Numbered from the stretch's first letter, positions 1 to 9,343 are shown. The stretch: DNA of 64,000 bases from Vibrionaceae bacterium (GCA_018222805.1 JAAEZQ010000007.1:1-64000), one strand, 5' to 3'. Program-made: numbers and translations. The notes: generated from the sequence alone by a model not told the origin.

Positions 1-60
1 CGATGAAGTACATCGAGCGTTTTAGTTAAAAAGTGTCAACCCATATCAGGACGGGTCACA

Positions 61-95
61 AAAAGCCCTGTTGCTCAATTAGCAACAGGGCTTTT
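61..95. terminator. Bidirectional intrinsic terminator
   Basis: A perfect 15-bp stem (61-75 with 81-95) closes a 5-nt loop and is bordered by A and T runs, so it can terminate in both directions. It lies 38 bp past the nagK stop and would also end a plus-strand gene entering from the left edge. Confidence 0.9.
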
Positions 96-132
96 ATTAA
101 ATCTGGGTTCTTAAACCAAGCTAACTATTTAC

Positions 133-1041
133 TTACTTGATGTTTAGGAACGCTGCACCGCGAACACCGCCCGAGTCACCATGTTTTGCTTTGATGATCT
201 TTGGACATTTCGCTACAGAAAGCAGGTGTTTTGGAATACGCTTTGGCATCTCTTCGTAAATGAGGTCGAAGTTAGAAAGACCACCGCCCAACACGACAAC
301 ATCTGGGTCTGTTGCGGTAAAGATGTTACCCAAACAGATCGCTAGCAGTTCCATAAAGCGCTCAACGTGTTCAACTGCTGAAGCCTCACCCTCGCCATAC
401 GCTTTGATGATGTCTATCGCTTTTTTCTTCTCACCGTAGTAATGCGCGTAAATCAGCTCAAAACCTCGGCCTGATAGGTAGCTATCTAGACAACCTTTCT
501 TGCCGCAACCACAACCAAGCAGTGGAGCATTGTCACCTAGGTGGAACCATGCATCGATCGGAAGACGCATATGGCCAACCTCTCCCGCTACGTGGTTACG
601 ACCGGAGAATACTTGGCCATCGTAAATAAAGCCGCCACCAAAACCCGTACCCAAGATTAAGCCAAGTACAGATGGTTCACCTTGCAAATCTTCATCCCAT
701 GCTTCTGAAAGCGCGAAACAGTTTGCGTCGTTTTCGATCTTTACTGAGCGACCAATTTTCGCTTCGAGATCTGCACGTAGTGGTTTACCTTTTGCTGCTG
801 GTACATTCACGGTCAATACAGTTGCATCATCAGCATCTTCCATTCCCGGAAGACCAAGGCCAATTGTACCTTCACAGCCAAATTCAGCGTCGTACTTACT
901 AATAAGTTCAGCGATAGTGTCAACCAACAGTTCATAGTTATCAGTTGGTGTTGGTACTCGTTCAGTTGCTACACGCTCAAGCTTTTCGTTAAATGCACCA
1001 AACTCAATCTTTGTACCACCGACATCAAAGCCATAATACAT
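133..1041 (-). CDS. nagK: N-acetyl-D-glucosamine kinase (ROK family)
   Basis: Cytosolic ATP-dependent kinase converting free GlcNAc, from cell-wall or chitin turnover, to GlcNAc-6-phosphate. The 302-residue length is normal for NagK. Visible motifs are the N-terminal phosphate loop DVGGTK (6-11), catalytic Asp105 in ENDAN, the glycine-rich GTGFGGG (131-137), and the zinc site His157/Cys177/Cys179/Cys184 in the same positions as E. coli NagK. The ATG start opens directly on MYYGFD, the conserved NagK N-terminus. The gene stands alone and ends at a strong terminator. Other ROK sugar kinases are possible in principle, but the overall match to NagK is close. Confidence 0.93.
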   Translation of the reverse strand: MYYGFDVGGTKIEFGAFNEKLERVATERVPTPTDNYELLVDTIAELISKYDAEFGCEGTIGLGLPGMEDADDATVLTVNVPAAKGKPLRADLEAKIGRSVKIENDANCFALSEAWDEDLQGEPSVLGLILGTGFGGGFIYDGQVFSGRNHVAGEVGHMRLPIDAWFHLGDNAPLLGCGCGKKGCLDSYLSGRGFELIYAHYYGEKKKAIDIIKAYGEGEASAVEHVERFMELLAICLGNIFTATDPDVVVLGGGLSNFDLIYEEMPKRIPKHLLSVAKCPKIIKAKHGDSGGVRGAAFLNIK

Positions 1042-1216
1042 GCAATTCTCTCCTAAAAAGTGCTAATACGACTCCAAAAACAGTACTGGAGTCAAAAAGA
1101 TAAACTCTTGGCATTATCCATATATATACGCCTACAAACCGTGACCAAATCCAGATTTATCCTCTCACTCAATCCAGTTGAACAACAAGCGATCAACAAA
1201 AATTCATTCCTTAGAA

Positions 1217-2011
1217 TCAGTTCTCAGTTTTTGTCCACTCTTTGAAACGTTTCAGGTGTGGGCGATTGGGGTCCGTTTTGACTCGGGTTTTAGTCAACAT
1301 ATAGGTTTCTCTGAACGCTTCGAACCACAATTGAAGGCAATCCGCAGCCTTATGCTCACCTGCCTGTTTAAGCACTAAAGTGGCAACTTCTGCTGTAGAA
1401 AGATGTTGATCGTTATCAGAGCGTCGCATTATGTATTCAGAGAGTGTTTCTGGTTGTATCGACAACACAGGTAACGATTGTAGGTAGTCAGAACGGCGAA
1501 AAATCTTCCTCGCTTCACGCCAACTGCCATCAATAAAAATCAAAAGCCATTTCTTGTTGCTGCTTTCAGGTTTTCTTAATAGCTCAGGACTCAGGCTATC
1601 CATTAATCGTGATGTATCATCGACGTAATCTGCCGGGAATATGATCACCGGCTGAAATTCATCACTTTTTAATAGCGCTAACATCTCGTCCGAAGGTTCC
1701 GTCCGATTCCATTGGTACACATAGGTTTCATGAATCGTATCGGCAATCAGTCGACCAGTATTGCTCGGCTTAAACACTTCGTTTTCCGATACAATCAACA
1801 TACAAGCGAGATTCGACTTTATACTTGGCTGTAGTTCGCACAGACAGTGTTCTTGTGAAACCTGACAATATTGGCAGCGGATGACTTTGCAGCCTCGCGC
1901 GTTAAAAGACTTTGTCGAAATAGACTGACGGTGCTGGTATAAACGGTGAAAAGCGTGAATTCTCATGGGTAGCAATGCCAAATAAAAAATAGAGCGTGAT
2001 TCTACTGGCAT
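1217..2011 (-). CDS. tapT: DTW-domain tRNA-uridine aminocarboxypropyltransferase (TapT/YfiP-like)
   Basis: DTW-domain protein. Family members transfer the 3-amino-3-carboxypropyl group of SAM to uridine 47 of tRNA (acp3U). Visible are a cysteine cluster near residues 46-57 (CQYCQVSQEHCLC), the DGSW core of the DTW signature followed by REARKIF, and a C-terminal block ending in a basic tail. The 264-residue form has an extra N-terminal stretch. Homologues usually begin near MRIHAFHRLYQ, so the ATG at 1964-1966 (249 aa) is a good alternative start. The upstream ATG has a GAGG about 10 nt before it, so both are open. The symbol rests on family membership, not on tested activity. Confidence 0.8.
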   Translation of the reverse strand: MPVESRSIFYLALLPMRIHAFHRLYQHRQSISTKSFNARGCKVIRCQYCQVSQEHCLCELQPSIKSNLACMLIVSENEVFKPSNTGRLIADTIHETYVYQWNRTEPSDEMLALLKSDEFQPVIIFPADYVDDTSRLMDSLSPELLRKPESSNKKWLLIFIDGSWREARKIFRRSDYLQSLPVLSIQPETLSEYIMRRSDNDQHLSTAEVATLVLKQAGEHKAADCLQLWFEAFRETYMLTKTRVKTDPNRPHLKRFKEWTKTEN

Positions 2012-2105
2012 AACAGCTAAGCCTCAAGGTAAGGTATAAACACCGCAAGAGACTCATACTGAGAACGGTGTGTAAAGGTGGTGGCATTAATAAGAGGAAG
2101 TATCT

Positions 2106-2924
2106 GTGACAGAAACTGTATTTAACGATCCATCGTGGATAAGACTCAGTTGTTTTGTTGGTGTGTTACTGCTCTGTACTTTGTGGGAAAACACATTTCC
2201 TAGAAAAAGATTAACTGTGTCACGCAGCTTTCGTTGGGTCAATAACCTTTCACTCGTCGCCCTAAACAGCGTCATTGTCTCATTAGTCATGCCTATCGCT
2301 GCATTCCAAGCAAGTATCATTGTGACCGAAAATCAGTGGGGATTATTTCAATTACTGTCATTTCCTATTTGGCTAAACGTACTTCTCTCCATCATCCTGC
2401 TCGACTTTGTTATTTATCTGCAACACGTTATATTCCATCGTATCCCGATATTGTGGAAACTTCATCGGATGCATCATGCTGACATGGATATTGACGTCAC
2501 GACGGGTGCACGCTTCCACCCGATTGAGATTTTGATTTCTATGGTGATTAAAATCGGTGCGGTGTTTATGCTCGGTGTCTCTCCAATCTCCATTGTTGCG
2601 TTTGAGATCATTCTAAATGCAAGTGCTATGTTTAATCACAGTAATGCGAAGCTCGCGTTACCCACAGATGCATGGCTAAGGAAAGTGATTGTTACTCCGG
2701 ATATGCATAGAGTGCATCACTCTGTCATTCCAAGAGAGACTCACTCTAATTTCGGTTTCTTTTTGTCTGTGTGGGATCGAATGTTTTCGACGTACTGCGC
2801 ACAGCCAGAGCGTGGGCATGAACATATTGTCATTGGTTCACTTGACATCAGAGATGAACAAGAGCAAAGGCTGGATAAGCTTATCACCCAACCATTTCGC
2901 TATCGTGTTAAATCAAAAAAATAA
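2106..2924 (+). CDS. Sterol desaturase / fatty acid hydroxylase family membrane protein
   Basis: Integral-membrane di-iron oxygenase family. The eight-histidine pattern is complete: HxxxH at 107-111, HxxHH at 120-124, His138 and His178 in the middle, and HxxHH at 201-205. Hydrophobic segments flank these at about 13-28, 46-66, 88-105 and 145-170. The 272-residue length fits bacterial members. Start is GTG, preceded by an AGAGGAAG ribosome-binding site. Substrate is unknown; family members act on sterols, carotenoids, alkylglycerols or fatty acids. It is divergent from the DTW gene and no neighbour suggests a pathway. Confidence 0.85.
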   Translation: MTETVFNDPSWIRLSCFVGVLLLCTLWENTFPRKRLTVSRSFRWVNNLSLVALNSVIVSLVMPIAAFQASIIVTENQWGLFQLLSFPIWLNVLLSIILLDFVIYLQHVIFHRIPILWKLHRMHHADMDIDVTTGARFHPIEILISMVIKIGAVFMLGVSPISIVAFEIILNASAMFNHSNAKLALPTDAWLRKVIVTPDMHRVHHSVIPRETHSNFGFFLSVWDRMFSTYCAQPERGHEHIVIGSLDIRDEQEQRLDKLITQPFRYRVKSKK

Positions 2925-2953
2925 CAGTGTTCTACAGTACACTGGTTTCTCTA

Positions 2954-3337
2954 TTACCGGAAAATCTGGCGCGACTGTCGATTCTTCCGAGCGTTCCAAA
3001 GCCAGATAGATACGCCAATAGCAAAACCCAAAAATAGCGTCTTCATCTGTAAAGCGGTGCTGTTATCTAATATTCCTAGCGAGTAATGTGCGTGGGAGTT
3101 GAATATCACATTGGTCAACAAGATCATCAACATCAATACCAAACCTGCCCTGCGGTATCGAATCAAAAGGTAAACCGCCAACAAGTCGAAAATGCCCAAT
3201 AAACTCCAGTAGATATTTAACCAACGCGGGGCAAAATCATAAGGAAATAAACCATCTACAATATTGTCGTAAATGTGGACAACACCGCCAATGGTCAAAA
3301 AAAGGCATAAGAGAAACACTACGAACTTATCCATCAT
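2954..3337 (-). CDS. Small four-helix membrane protein of unknown function
   Basis: 127 residues with four predicted membrane segments (about 4-22, 44-62, 66-84, 98-115), short loops and a basic C-terminus (NARKNRQSRQIFR), suggesting the C-terminus is cytoplasmic. An AAGGA ribosome-binding site sits 4-5 nt before the start. Converges with the desaturase-family gene with a 29-bp gap. I do not recognise a named family. Confidence 0.7.
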   Translation of the reverse strand: MMDKFVVFLLCLFLTIGGVVHIYDNIVDGLFPYDFAPRWLNIYWSLLGIFDLLAVYLLIRYRRAGLVLMLMILLTNVIFNSHAHYSLGILDNSTALQMKTLFLGFAIGVSIWLWNARKNRQSRQIFR

Positions 3338-3479
3338 CGTTTCCTTATTTTAGTGAATAGCGAAGAGCATATAAAACTAATCAAACAATTTATAATTTTG
3401 TGGCAATTTTTGAGACCAACCATGCTCTAATGTATTACCAAGTGTATGGAAATCTATTCGGTTAAGAACATGCTGCTAC

Positions 3480-3923
3480 TGCAATGATAGTTACTTGTTT
3501 TCAACTTCGCACGGTTACGGGCGTATGTATCCTCAAATAACTTAGAGATAACTGACTCAGCAAAGGTGATTGGGATTGAAATACGGAAGATGACAAGCTA
3601 ATAGACATGCGATAATTCAGATCATTATGCATTAGGAGCTTTCCATAGAATTGGCCGCAGCGAAATCCCCGACAGCGGAGTATTTCTGCTACCCCTCCAG
3701 TTTTAGTGGCTAGTGCTTCTATTTGCGCTTTGACTGAAGGGAGGTCTTTAGCTTCTGTCACTTGCATTCCATAGTTTAGCAATTTATCAATTTCGAGAAC
3801 ATTTCTGGTTAACTTTGCGTTGGCCATTGCCCTTTTGAGACAACTCTTCAAATTATTCTCCAATCAGCTCCATTCCTTTGAAACTTGAAGCAGAAAGAGC
3901 TATAACAAGTGCAATGATAGTTA
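3480..3923. mobile_element. Candidate small insertion bounded by 14-bp direct repeats
   Basis: The 14-mer TGCAATGATAGTTA occurs at 3480-3493 and again at 3910-3923 in the same orientation. Just inside the copies lies an inverted pair, ACTTGTT at 3493-3499 and AACAAGT at 3904-3910. Together they look like a target duplication around a unit with short terminal inverted repeats. A single minus-strand ORF (3501-3863) fills the interior almost end to end. No transposase or integrase is present, so if mobile it is non-autonomous. A one-off duplication or recombination scar is the alternative. Confidence 0.4.
3501..3863 (-). CDS. Hypothetical protein inside the repeat-bounded segment, possibly frameshifted
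   Basis: A 120-residue open frame from TTG with GGAG just upstream; an internal ATG (residue 13) follows AAAAGG. The first ~60 residues look like ordinary soluble protein. The C-terminal half is rich in Ser and Leu and looks unlike a folded domain. Around 3680 the +1 frame reads AVGDFAAANSMESS and stops, which looks more protein-like. A single frameshift may therefore have replaced the natural C-terminus. No family recognised. It occupies almost the whole segment between the 14-bp direct repeats. Confidence 0.4.
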   Translation of the reverse strand: MENNLKSCLKRAMANAKLTRNVLEIDKLLNYGMQVTEAKDLPSVKAQIEALATKTGGVAEILRCRGFRCGQFYGKLLMHNDLNYRMSISLSSSVFQSQSPLLSQLSLSYLRIHTPVTVRS

Positions 3924-4124
3924 AAAATGTTGCACATCAGTGATGAGAAAAGCATGAGCGTTTGCGCGTTGCCATAATCAATTTTTATTCTTTCTTAGAT
4001 TTGAACGGTTTTACTGTGTTTCCATCACATAAAGTTGATAAAACCGAGATAGGTGTTCAATAGTATGGATTGATTATGACAATAATATTTCATGTATTAG
4101 TCACTTGTATGGTAGGTGGATGAT

Positions 4125-4607
4125 TTGCGTCGTATTTATTTCCCTTTGATAATCAGTACCCTTATGACAGCTTGTTCGTCGGGCCCAGAGCCAGCTGAAC
4201 AAATCGTGGCAGTGACAACGACTCCTGCGAAGACTTTGTCTAGTAAACCGGAGTTACTGAAGTTTTATAACGAGTGGCACGGCACCCCATACCGATTAGG
4301 CGGCACACAAAAGTCTGGTATTGATTGTTCTGCCTTTGTGCAAAAGGCATTTGTGGAAGCGTATCAACTTGCTTTACCAAGAACGACTAAGCAACAATCT
4401 AAACAAGGCATTGAGCTAAGGTGGAATGAGGCCAAACAAGGGGACCTTGTCTTTTTTAAGACCAGAAGAACAACATATCATGTTGGTATCTATTTGGGGA
4501 ACAAGCAGTTTATGCACGCATCCACATCTAAAGGTGTCATTATTTCTAGAGTTGATAACCCCTACTGGGCATCAAAGTTTTGGCAAATTAGAAGAGTGAC
4601 GTTGTAA
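4125..4607 (+). CDS. NlpC/P60-family lipoprotein, putative cell-wall endopeptidase
   Basis: Predicted lipoprotein with a C-terminal NlpC/P60 cysteine-peptidase domain. Such enzymes cut peptide cross-links in peptidoglycan. I chose the TTG at 4125, which has AGGTGG 5 nt upstream; GTG at 4116 is in frame but would lie inside that site. From TTG the signal peptide MRRIYFPLIISTLMTAC ends in a lipobox-like LMTA-C with Cys17. The catalytic Cys68 is in GIDCSAF, His119 in TYHVGIYLG, and a polar His131 in FMHAS. About 160 residues, typical of Spr/NlpC-type lipoproteins. It stands alone. Confidence 0.85.
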   Translation: MRRIYFPLIISTLMTACSSGPEPAEQIVAVTTTPAKTLSSKPELLKFYNEWHGTPYRLGGTQKSGIDCSAFVQKAFVEAYQLALPRTTKQQSKQGIELRWNEAKQGDLVFFKTRRTTYHVGIYLGNKQFMHASTSKGVIISRVDNPYWASKFWQIRRVTL

Positions 4608-4705
4608 TAAAAATAAGCTGCCATTAGAAATGAACAAGTTCCTGACTACTTCACTTTATGCTTTTTACTTTAGGAGAGAGAAACCAAGAACGTTACGACT
4701 ACTGT

Positions 4706-5050
4706 CTAGTCGTAAATTGCAACTGCGTTATCAAACAGGTTTTTTACTAACGCAACGTACTCTTCCAGAAAAGTAATCTGTTCATTGGTCGCCTTCTTAC
4801 CCCAGACTCCAGCGAGGACTTCAGCCAAGTCTTCCACTACGGCATCCGCTTCTTTTAATAACTTAAAACGTACGCTCGAATGAAGTTCTGGGTTTTGCTC
4901 AAAAATCATCATAATATTTGATGCCACCATGTCGGTAACCACGTCTTCGATACTTTCCGAACCAGTATCGCCGCGCTCGGTGGTAAAGATATTAAGGTTA
5001 AGTGACAAGTGTTCGATAAGAGCAAGGTAACCATCCGTTTCTACAACCAC
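4706..5050 (-). CDS. DUF3802 family protein
   Basis: 114-residue acidic soluble protein matching the Vibrio/Shewanella DUF3802 family, with a conserved start MVVETDGYLALIEHL and the block VVTDMVASNIMMIFEQNPELHSSVRFKLLKEAD. Mostly helical by eye, with no signal or membrane segment. Start is GTG with GGAG 7 nt upstream. Function unknown. Confidence 0.85.
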   Translation of the reverse strand: MVVETDGYLALIEHLSLNLNIFTTERGDTGSESIEDVVTDMVASNIMMIFEQNPELHSSVRFKLLKEADAVVEDLAEVLAGVWGKKATNEQITFLEEYVALVKNLFDNAVAIYD

Positions 5051-5215
5051 TGTATTTCTCCATTAACGTCAAGACTAGAAAGCTGGGAGCGAAATTGTAT
5101 CAATAGTAAGACATTGCTAAGAGATGTCACTAACTTATGTCATAGAAATGCGTATTTACGAATCAACTGGCCAGCGATTAACCAACAATATAGAAACGAG
5201 TCTTGAATTACTGAT

Positions 5216-6178
5216 TTACTCATCGCCATATACACAACTTTGGTTTCGTCCATTTTCTTTAGCGCGATACAGAGCAGAGTCTGCACTTTTTAACCATTGT
5301 ATATGGCTTTCAAAGTGAGGTTGGTATTCGCATACGCCGATACTGATTGTGTAATTAATCAGAAAATCTTCAACTTTCACGGTCTCTTGTTCTACGCGTT
5401 TACGTAACCGTTCTGCAAAATAGCTGGCTTGTTCCTGGTTTGTGTTTTTTAATAACACCGTGAACTCTTCCCCACCAAAACGACCACAAATGTCGCTGCT
5501 TCGGGCTGTTTTTTTCAATAACCCCGACGTTCTGCGAATCACTTCATCCCCGACAGGGTGACCATAGGTATCATTAACCTGTTTAAAGTTATCAATATCA
5601 AAAATAACCAGTGAACATGAATCATCAATGACTTTAATTTGGGTAAATTCTTCTTTGAGTGATTGCTCCCAGTAAGCGCGATTAAATAAACCGGTTAGCC
5701 CGTCTTTACGACTGATTTCTGAAAGGTGTTGGTTGGTTTCTTTGAGATAAATACGGCTTCGCGCTGTTTCAGACACATCATTTATTTGGATGGCGATATG
5801 GCTGATTTCCCCGGAAAGAGAGCGCAGCGGCGTAATCACGATATCCTGATACATAAATGCGCTGCTGTTCGAGACCGGAGAAAAGTTAGTAAACTTAAAA
5901 AGGTATGGACGGTTTTCCCAGCTAGAAAATGAACGAGTTTCCAAATCTGCTGACGTTTTTAATTTTGTCTCGAGCCAAGCTCTAGGCAGCTCTTCAAAGC
6001 GGTCGAATAGACATTCGCCAAGAATTTCTTGAGACAGTACGCCACTGTAAGATTGCATAAAGCTGTTCCAGACGCAGACCTTATTCTGACGATCAAGCAC
6101 AATAAGACCAGAATCCATTGTATCCAGGATTTGTGTGACCCAGTGAAAGTCTGCCATGTCCAGCGTGATTTCGGACAT
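5216..6178 (-). CDS. PAS-GGDEF diguanylate cyclase
   Basis: Soluble diguanylate cyclase making cyclic di-GMP from two GTP. A PAS sensor spans about 12-140 (with a PAC-like tail ISHIAIQINDVSETAR) and the GGDEF domain about 158-318. The active-site motif is GGEEF at 235-239, and the inhibitory I-site RSSD (226-229) is intact, so activity with product feedback is expected. FDIDNFKQVND supplies the metal Asp. There is no membrane segment. Its ATG overlaps the stop of the upstream receiver gene by one base (TGATG), so the two are probably translationally coupled. The cyclase may be the effector of that receiver. Confidence 0.93.
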   Translation of the reverse strand: MSEITLDMADFHWVTQILDTMDSGLIVLDRQNKVCVWNSFMQSYSGVLSQEILGECLFDRFEELPRAWLETKLKTSADLETRSFSSWENRPYLFKFTNFSPVSNSSAFMYQDIVITPLRSLSGEISHIAIQINDVSETARSRIYLKETNQHLSEISRKDGLTGLFNRAYWEQSLKEEFTQIKVIDDSCSLVIFDIDNFKQVNDTYGHPVGDEVIRRTSGLLKKTARSSDICGRFGGEEFTVLLKNTNQEQASYFAERLRKRVEQETVKVEDFLINYTISIGVCEYQPHFESHIQWLKSADSALYRAKENGRNQSCVYGDE

Positions 6179-7152
6179 CAGATTAACTCCATGATTTCAT
6201 AAATGATTTCTACAGATGACTTGTCTATCAGAAAGAGCACTTCACATTCAAAGTCCAGTGATTCCGCCATGTAAGTATATTCAATCGTAAAGAGCTCCCC
6301 TTTTTTACCCTGTTGCTCGCTATATGTCGGTAATGTTTCGATGATACTCGGTTGACGAAGCGAAAACCGCTTGTCCAACTGACTACCTAGTGACGTTAAG
6401 AACGAAGACACCAACAAGTTAGAAATATTAAGAATGATTTCGTTATAGGAGGTGAACTCCAGTTGAAAGCCTAGCCTTTCTCCAATCTGGTCGATGTGTT
6501 TTCCTCTGAGGCAGACTAATGCTTCACCATGGATACCACCACCAACAAACCGTTGTGCGACCGCAATCGAACCGTCACGCCGAATGACATCAACCAGAGT
6601 CATATGGAGCTCCCCATAGGTTAACGGCCCGACGTGAGGGACAGGCAATTGAATAAACTCCTGTAAATGATCAGCCATAATGGCAGCCCCTTTTCCTAGG
6701 GCAATATTTGCGACTTCTCGAAATTTAGCAAGTGAGGAGAGATCATCGAACACCTGCTGCTTAGGTGCGAGCTCCACGATAGGCTTAAATGCGTATTGTA
6801 TTCCCAGTTGTTCATACAGTGGAACAACCTGCTCTTCAGACAATGGCTTTGCAATGAACGCTTTAGCGCCTAATTCAATACAGCGCTGTTGAGCTTCTTG
6901 TTGGACATCCCCAGAGATGACAACTATTTGCGTTTTGTAACTGCTGACTGGTAAGGACTTTAAAACTTCGAAGCCGTCCAAGATGGGCATCGTGAGATCG
7001 AGGAACATGATGTCAATTTTTTGTTCCGCCAGAATTTCCAGTGCTTCATACCCATCTTGAGCTTCGATCAGCTGCATTGATGCATTTTGCACGATGGTTC
7101 GTATAATCAGTTTTCTCGCGATCGCTGAGTCATCACATATCAGTATTTTCAT
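6178..7152 (-). CDS. Response regulator with CheC/CheX-like C-terminal domain
   Basis: N-terminal receiver (about 1-120) with acidic pocket CDD (6-8), phospho-acceptor Asp52 in FLDLTMP and the KP lysine in FIAKP. The C-terminal half (about 145-320) resembles CheC/CheX-type phosphatase-like domains by its pattern (EFI...GELHMTLVDVI and a late YNEIILNISNLL helix), but I cannot confirm the catalytic ExxN pairs. I start at ATG 7152, which opens on MKILICDDSA; another in-frame ATG lies 39 nt upstream, and neither has a clear ribosome-binding site. It forms a two-gene operon with the downstream cyclase. No cognate kinase is adjacent. Confidence 0.8.
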   Translation of the reverse strand: MKILICDDSAIARKLIIRTIVQNASMQLIEAQDGYEALEILAEQKIDIMFLDLTMPILDGFEVLKSLPVSSYKTQIVVISGDVQQEAQQRCIELGAKAFIAKPLSEEQVVPLYEQLGIQYAFKPIVELAPKQQVFDDLSSLAKFREVANIALGKGAAIMADHLQEFIQLPVPHVGPLTYGELHMTLVDVIRRDGSIAVAQRFVGGGIHGEALVCLRGKHIDQIGERLGFQLEFTSYNEIILNISNLLVSSFLTSLGSQLDKRFSLRQPSIIETLPTYSEQQGKKGELFTIEYTYMAESLDFECEVLFLIDKSSVEIIYEIMELI

Positions 7153-7376
7153 GCTATCAATGGAACTAAAGTCAAAAAAATGATCATACATGTTGTGCGG
7201 TTATCTGACCATATGTTATGCCGGAAAATCATAAGCTTATAAGCGATTTGATTCACACTTATTTAAATTTCGTTATCTGATTTATAAATTTATTTCTTAA
7301 GTATGCGCAGCACCGCGCCAATTTCTCGTCGTTTATCCTAAACTATTGGTGGTTAAACAGATTCACGAGGTTTTGT

Positions 7377-8243
7377 ATGTGGCAAGCAATATCGCAACAG
7401 CTTTCTGATACGCTTTTATTTGAATATCAAATCATCGAAAAAGTTCGACTTTCCGGTGGAGATATTAGTGAAAGCTATATGATCAATGACGGCGAGCAAC
7501 GCTATTTCGTAAAAATTAACGATCGTGATTTTTTGTCTAAATTCCAAGTTGAGGCTGAAAGTCTGCATTTGTTACGTGAAACTTCCACCGTATTTGTTCC
7601 AGAGGTCGTACTGGTTGGCAAAACCAAAAATAATTCTTTCTTAATTCTGAATTACCTTCCGACTAAACCATTAGAGGATACGCAAAACAGTTTCTTGTTT
7701 GGCCAACAACTCGCTCAATTACACCAATGGGGTGAGCAGAAAGAGTTTGGGTTCGATACTGACAATTACTTGGGTTCAACATTACAACCTAACCAGTGGC
7801 ATAAAAAGTGGTGCACGTTCTTTGCTGAACAGCGCATCGGATGGCAATTGCAGTTGTTGAAAGAGAAAGGCGTAACTTTGGTCGATATTGAGGACTTTGT
7901 TAACGTCGTGAAACAGCTTTTGTCGAACCACACTCCAGAGCCTTCTTTATTACACGGTGACTTATGGAATGGCAATGCTGCCGTAACGCCTGTTGGGCCT
8001 ATTTGTTATGACCCAGCTTGCTACTGGGGTGACAGAGAGTGCGACATTGCGATGACCGAACTATTTGGTGGATTTCAACCTGAGTTTTATCAAGGATATG
8101 AATCAGTTATGCCGCTAACGCCTGGTTATGAGGAACGCAAAGAGATCTATAACCTCTACCATATCCTCAACCATTGTAATTTGTTTGGTGGACATTACTT
8201 AGAGCAAGCGCAACTCACAATCAACAAGATTATGTCTGTCTGA
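7377..8243 (+). CDS. Fructosamine kinase family protein (YniA-like)
   Basis: Aminoglycoside-phosphotransferase-fold kinase of the fructosamine/ketosamine-3-kinase family, thought to phosphorylate glycated amines so that the sugar adduct is released. 288 residues is usual. Visible: N-terminal SGGDISESY glycine loop (26-34), nucleotide lysine in YFVKIND, catalytic loop HGDLWNGN (193-200), metal-binding YDPA (211-214), and the family block YWGDRECDIAM. An ACGAGG ribosome-binding site precedes the ATG. Monocistronic, divergent from the signalling pair. Confidence 0.88.
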   Translation: MWQAISQQLSDTLLFEYQIIEKVRLSGGDISESYMINDGEQRYFVKINDRDFLSKFQVEAESLHLLRETSTVFVPEVVLVGKTKNNSFLILNYLPTKPLEDTQNSFLFGQQLAQLHQWGEQKEFGFDTDNYLGSTLQPNQWHKKWCTFFAEQRIGWQLQLLKEKGVTLVDIEDFVNVVKQLLSNHTPEPSLLHGDLWNGNAAVTPVGPICYDPACYWGDRECDIAMTELFGGFQPEFYQGYESVMPLTPGYEERKEIYNLYHILNHCNLFGGHYLEQAQLTINKIMSV

Positions 8244-8474
8244 GTTGAAATACTATAAATGTTGCATAATGTAAAATCTCGAGGCATGTCACTTTAGAAT
8301 TTCACCCCAGATTCAGGGTTGAGTTTGGGGTCAAGTTTTGTACTTATTTCGATTCAAATAGCAACAACTATACTTAATATTTAAGTATCTCTCGATGTCG
8401 AGACAAAGTAAGTGATAGGGCTGCGCTTCCAAAATCTAATGTTTTAAAAGCCCTGCAATACTAGGAGTTGTTGT

Positions 8475-8669
8475 ATGAAAAACTATACAGAAAGACACGT
8501 AAAGTGTCCGCATTGTGGGCACTCAATAGGGATTACTTTAGACGCCAGTAACGGTGACCAAGAGTTTTATGATGACTGCCCTGCTTGTTGTCACGCGATT
8601 CATCTCAACATGCATGTAGATGAACTGAATGACAAAGTAGAGCTATTTATTGACGATGACTACGAATAA
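8475..8669 (+). CDS. CPXCG-motif cysteine-rich small protein
   Basis: 64-residue protein with two Cys pairs, CPHCG (11-15) and CPACCH, separated by an acidic linker. This matches the CPXCG (Cys_rich_CPXG) family, a presumed small zinc-ribbon fold. AGGAG lies 7 nt before the ATG. Very acidic C-terminus (LFIDDDYE). Function unknown; ends at a hairpin shared with ribE. Confidence 0.88.
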   Translation: MKNYTERHVKCPHCGHSIGITLDASNGDQEFYDDCPACCHAIHLNMHVDELNDKVELFIDDDYE

Positions 8670-8680
8670 ATCTAAAAGTA

Positions 8681-8705
8681 AAAAGGAGCAGTCATGCTCC
8701 TTTTT
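8681..8705. terminator. Bidirectional intrinsic terminator between convergent genes
   Basis: A 10-bp stem (8681-8690 with 8695-8704) closes the tetraloop GTCA, with A-run left and T-run right. It serves both the CPXCG gene and ribE. Confidence 0.88.
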
Positions 8706-8731
8706 AATCGTGTGTAAAAGCATAACTGTTT

Positions 8732-9343
8732 TTAAATTTGTTTCGCTGCCAGCACACGTTCGACTGTATCCACAATCGCCTGAGTTTGCGGGTCAAACTC
8801 AATATTTACACGCTCACCCACCTTCCTACCGCCAAATAGTGTTCTCTGCAACGTTTCAGGAATCAGATGTACGGAGAAACAGTTGTCTTCTACCTCGCCA
8901 ATGGTCAGCGAGCAACCATCGATGCCAATATACCCTTTAGCCAACACATATTTCATTGATTCTTTTGGCAACTCGAACCAAATGGTACGGTTATTTGGTG
9001 TGTCAATTACGTCAAAAACTGTTGCCACTAAGCTAATATGACCTGACATATTGTGGCCGCCGATTTCATCACCAAATTTGGCCGCTCGTTCGATATTGAC
9101 TTCTTCACCTTCATTTAGCAAGCCAAGGTTAGTTAGCGCTAGAGTAGCTTGCATTAAATCAAAACTAATATGCTTCCCTTCAATTTGAGTTACTGTTAGG
9201 CAACAACCATTATGCGCCACAGAAGCCCCAATTTCTAAACCGTCAAGAAGAGAGCCATCTAACTCGATGACGTGGGTTTGAAAGCGTTCTTTCTTCTCGA
9301 TCTTCACGACTTTTGCCGTGCCCTTTACTATTCCAGTAAACAT
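8732..9343 (-). CDS. ribE: Riboflavin synthase alpha subunit
   Basis: Dismutates two 6,7-dimethyl-8-ribityllumazines to riboflavin, the last step of vitamin B2 synthesis. Two tandem lumazine-binding repeats are visible: [12 protein letters not shown] at residue 1 with NGCCLTV, and a second from about 97 ([11 protein letters not shown]) with DGCSLTIG. The order and 203-residue length fit trimeric bacterial synthases (gene also called ribC in E. coli). It is not with other rib genes; instead it is divergent from norM, the same arrangement as ribC/mdtK in E. coli. No FMN riboswitch was recognised upstream. Confidence 0.95.
   Translation of the reverse strand: MFTGIVKGTAKVVKIEKKERFQTHVIELDGSLLDGLEIGASVAHNGCCLTVTQIEGKHISFDLMQATLALTNLGLLNEGEEVNIERAAKFGDEIGGHNMSGHISLVATVFDVIDTPNNRTIWFELPKESMKYVLAKGYIGIDGCSLTIGEVEDNCFSVHLIPETLQRTLFGGRKVGERVNIEFDPQTQAIVDTVERVLAAKQI

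Noticed and set aside
1..29. End of a plus-strand gene at the left edge (MKYIERFS then stop)
   Set aside because: Only eight codons are visible and another frame is also open for seven; the terminator at 61 suggests a gene ends here, but the frame cannot be fixed.
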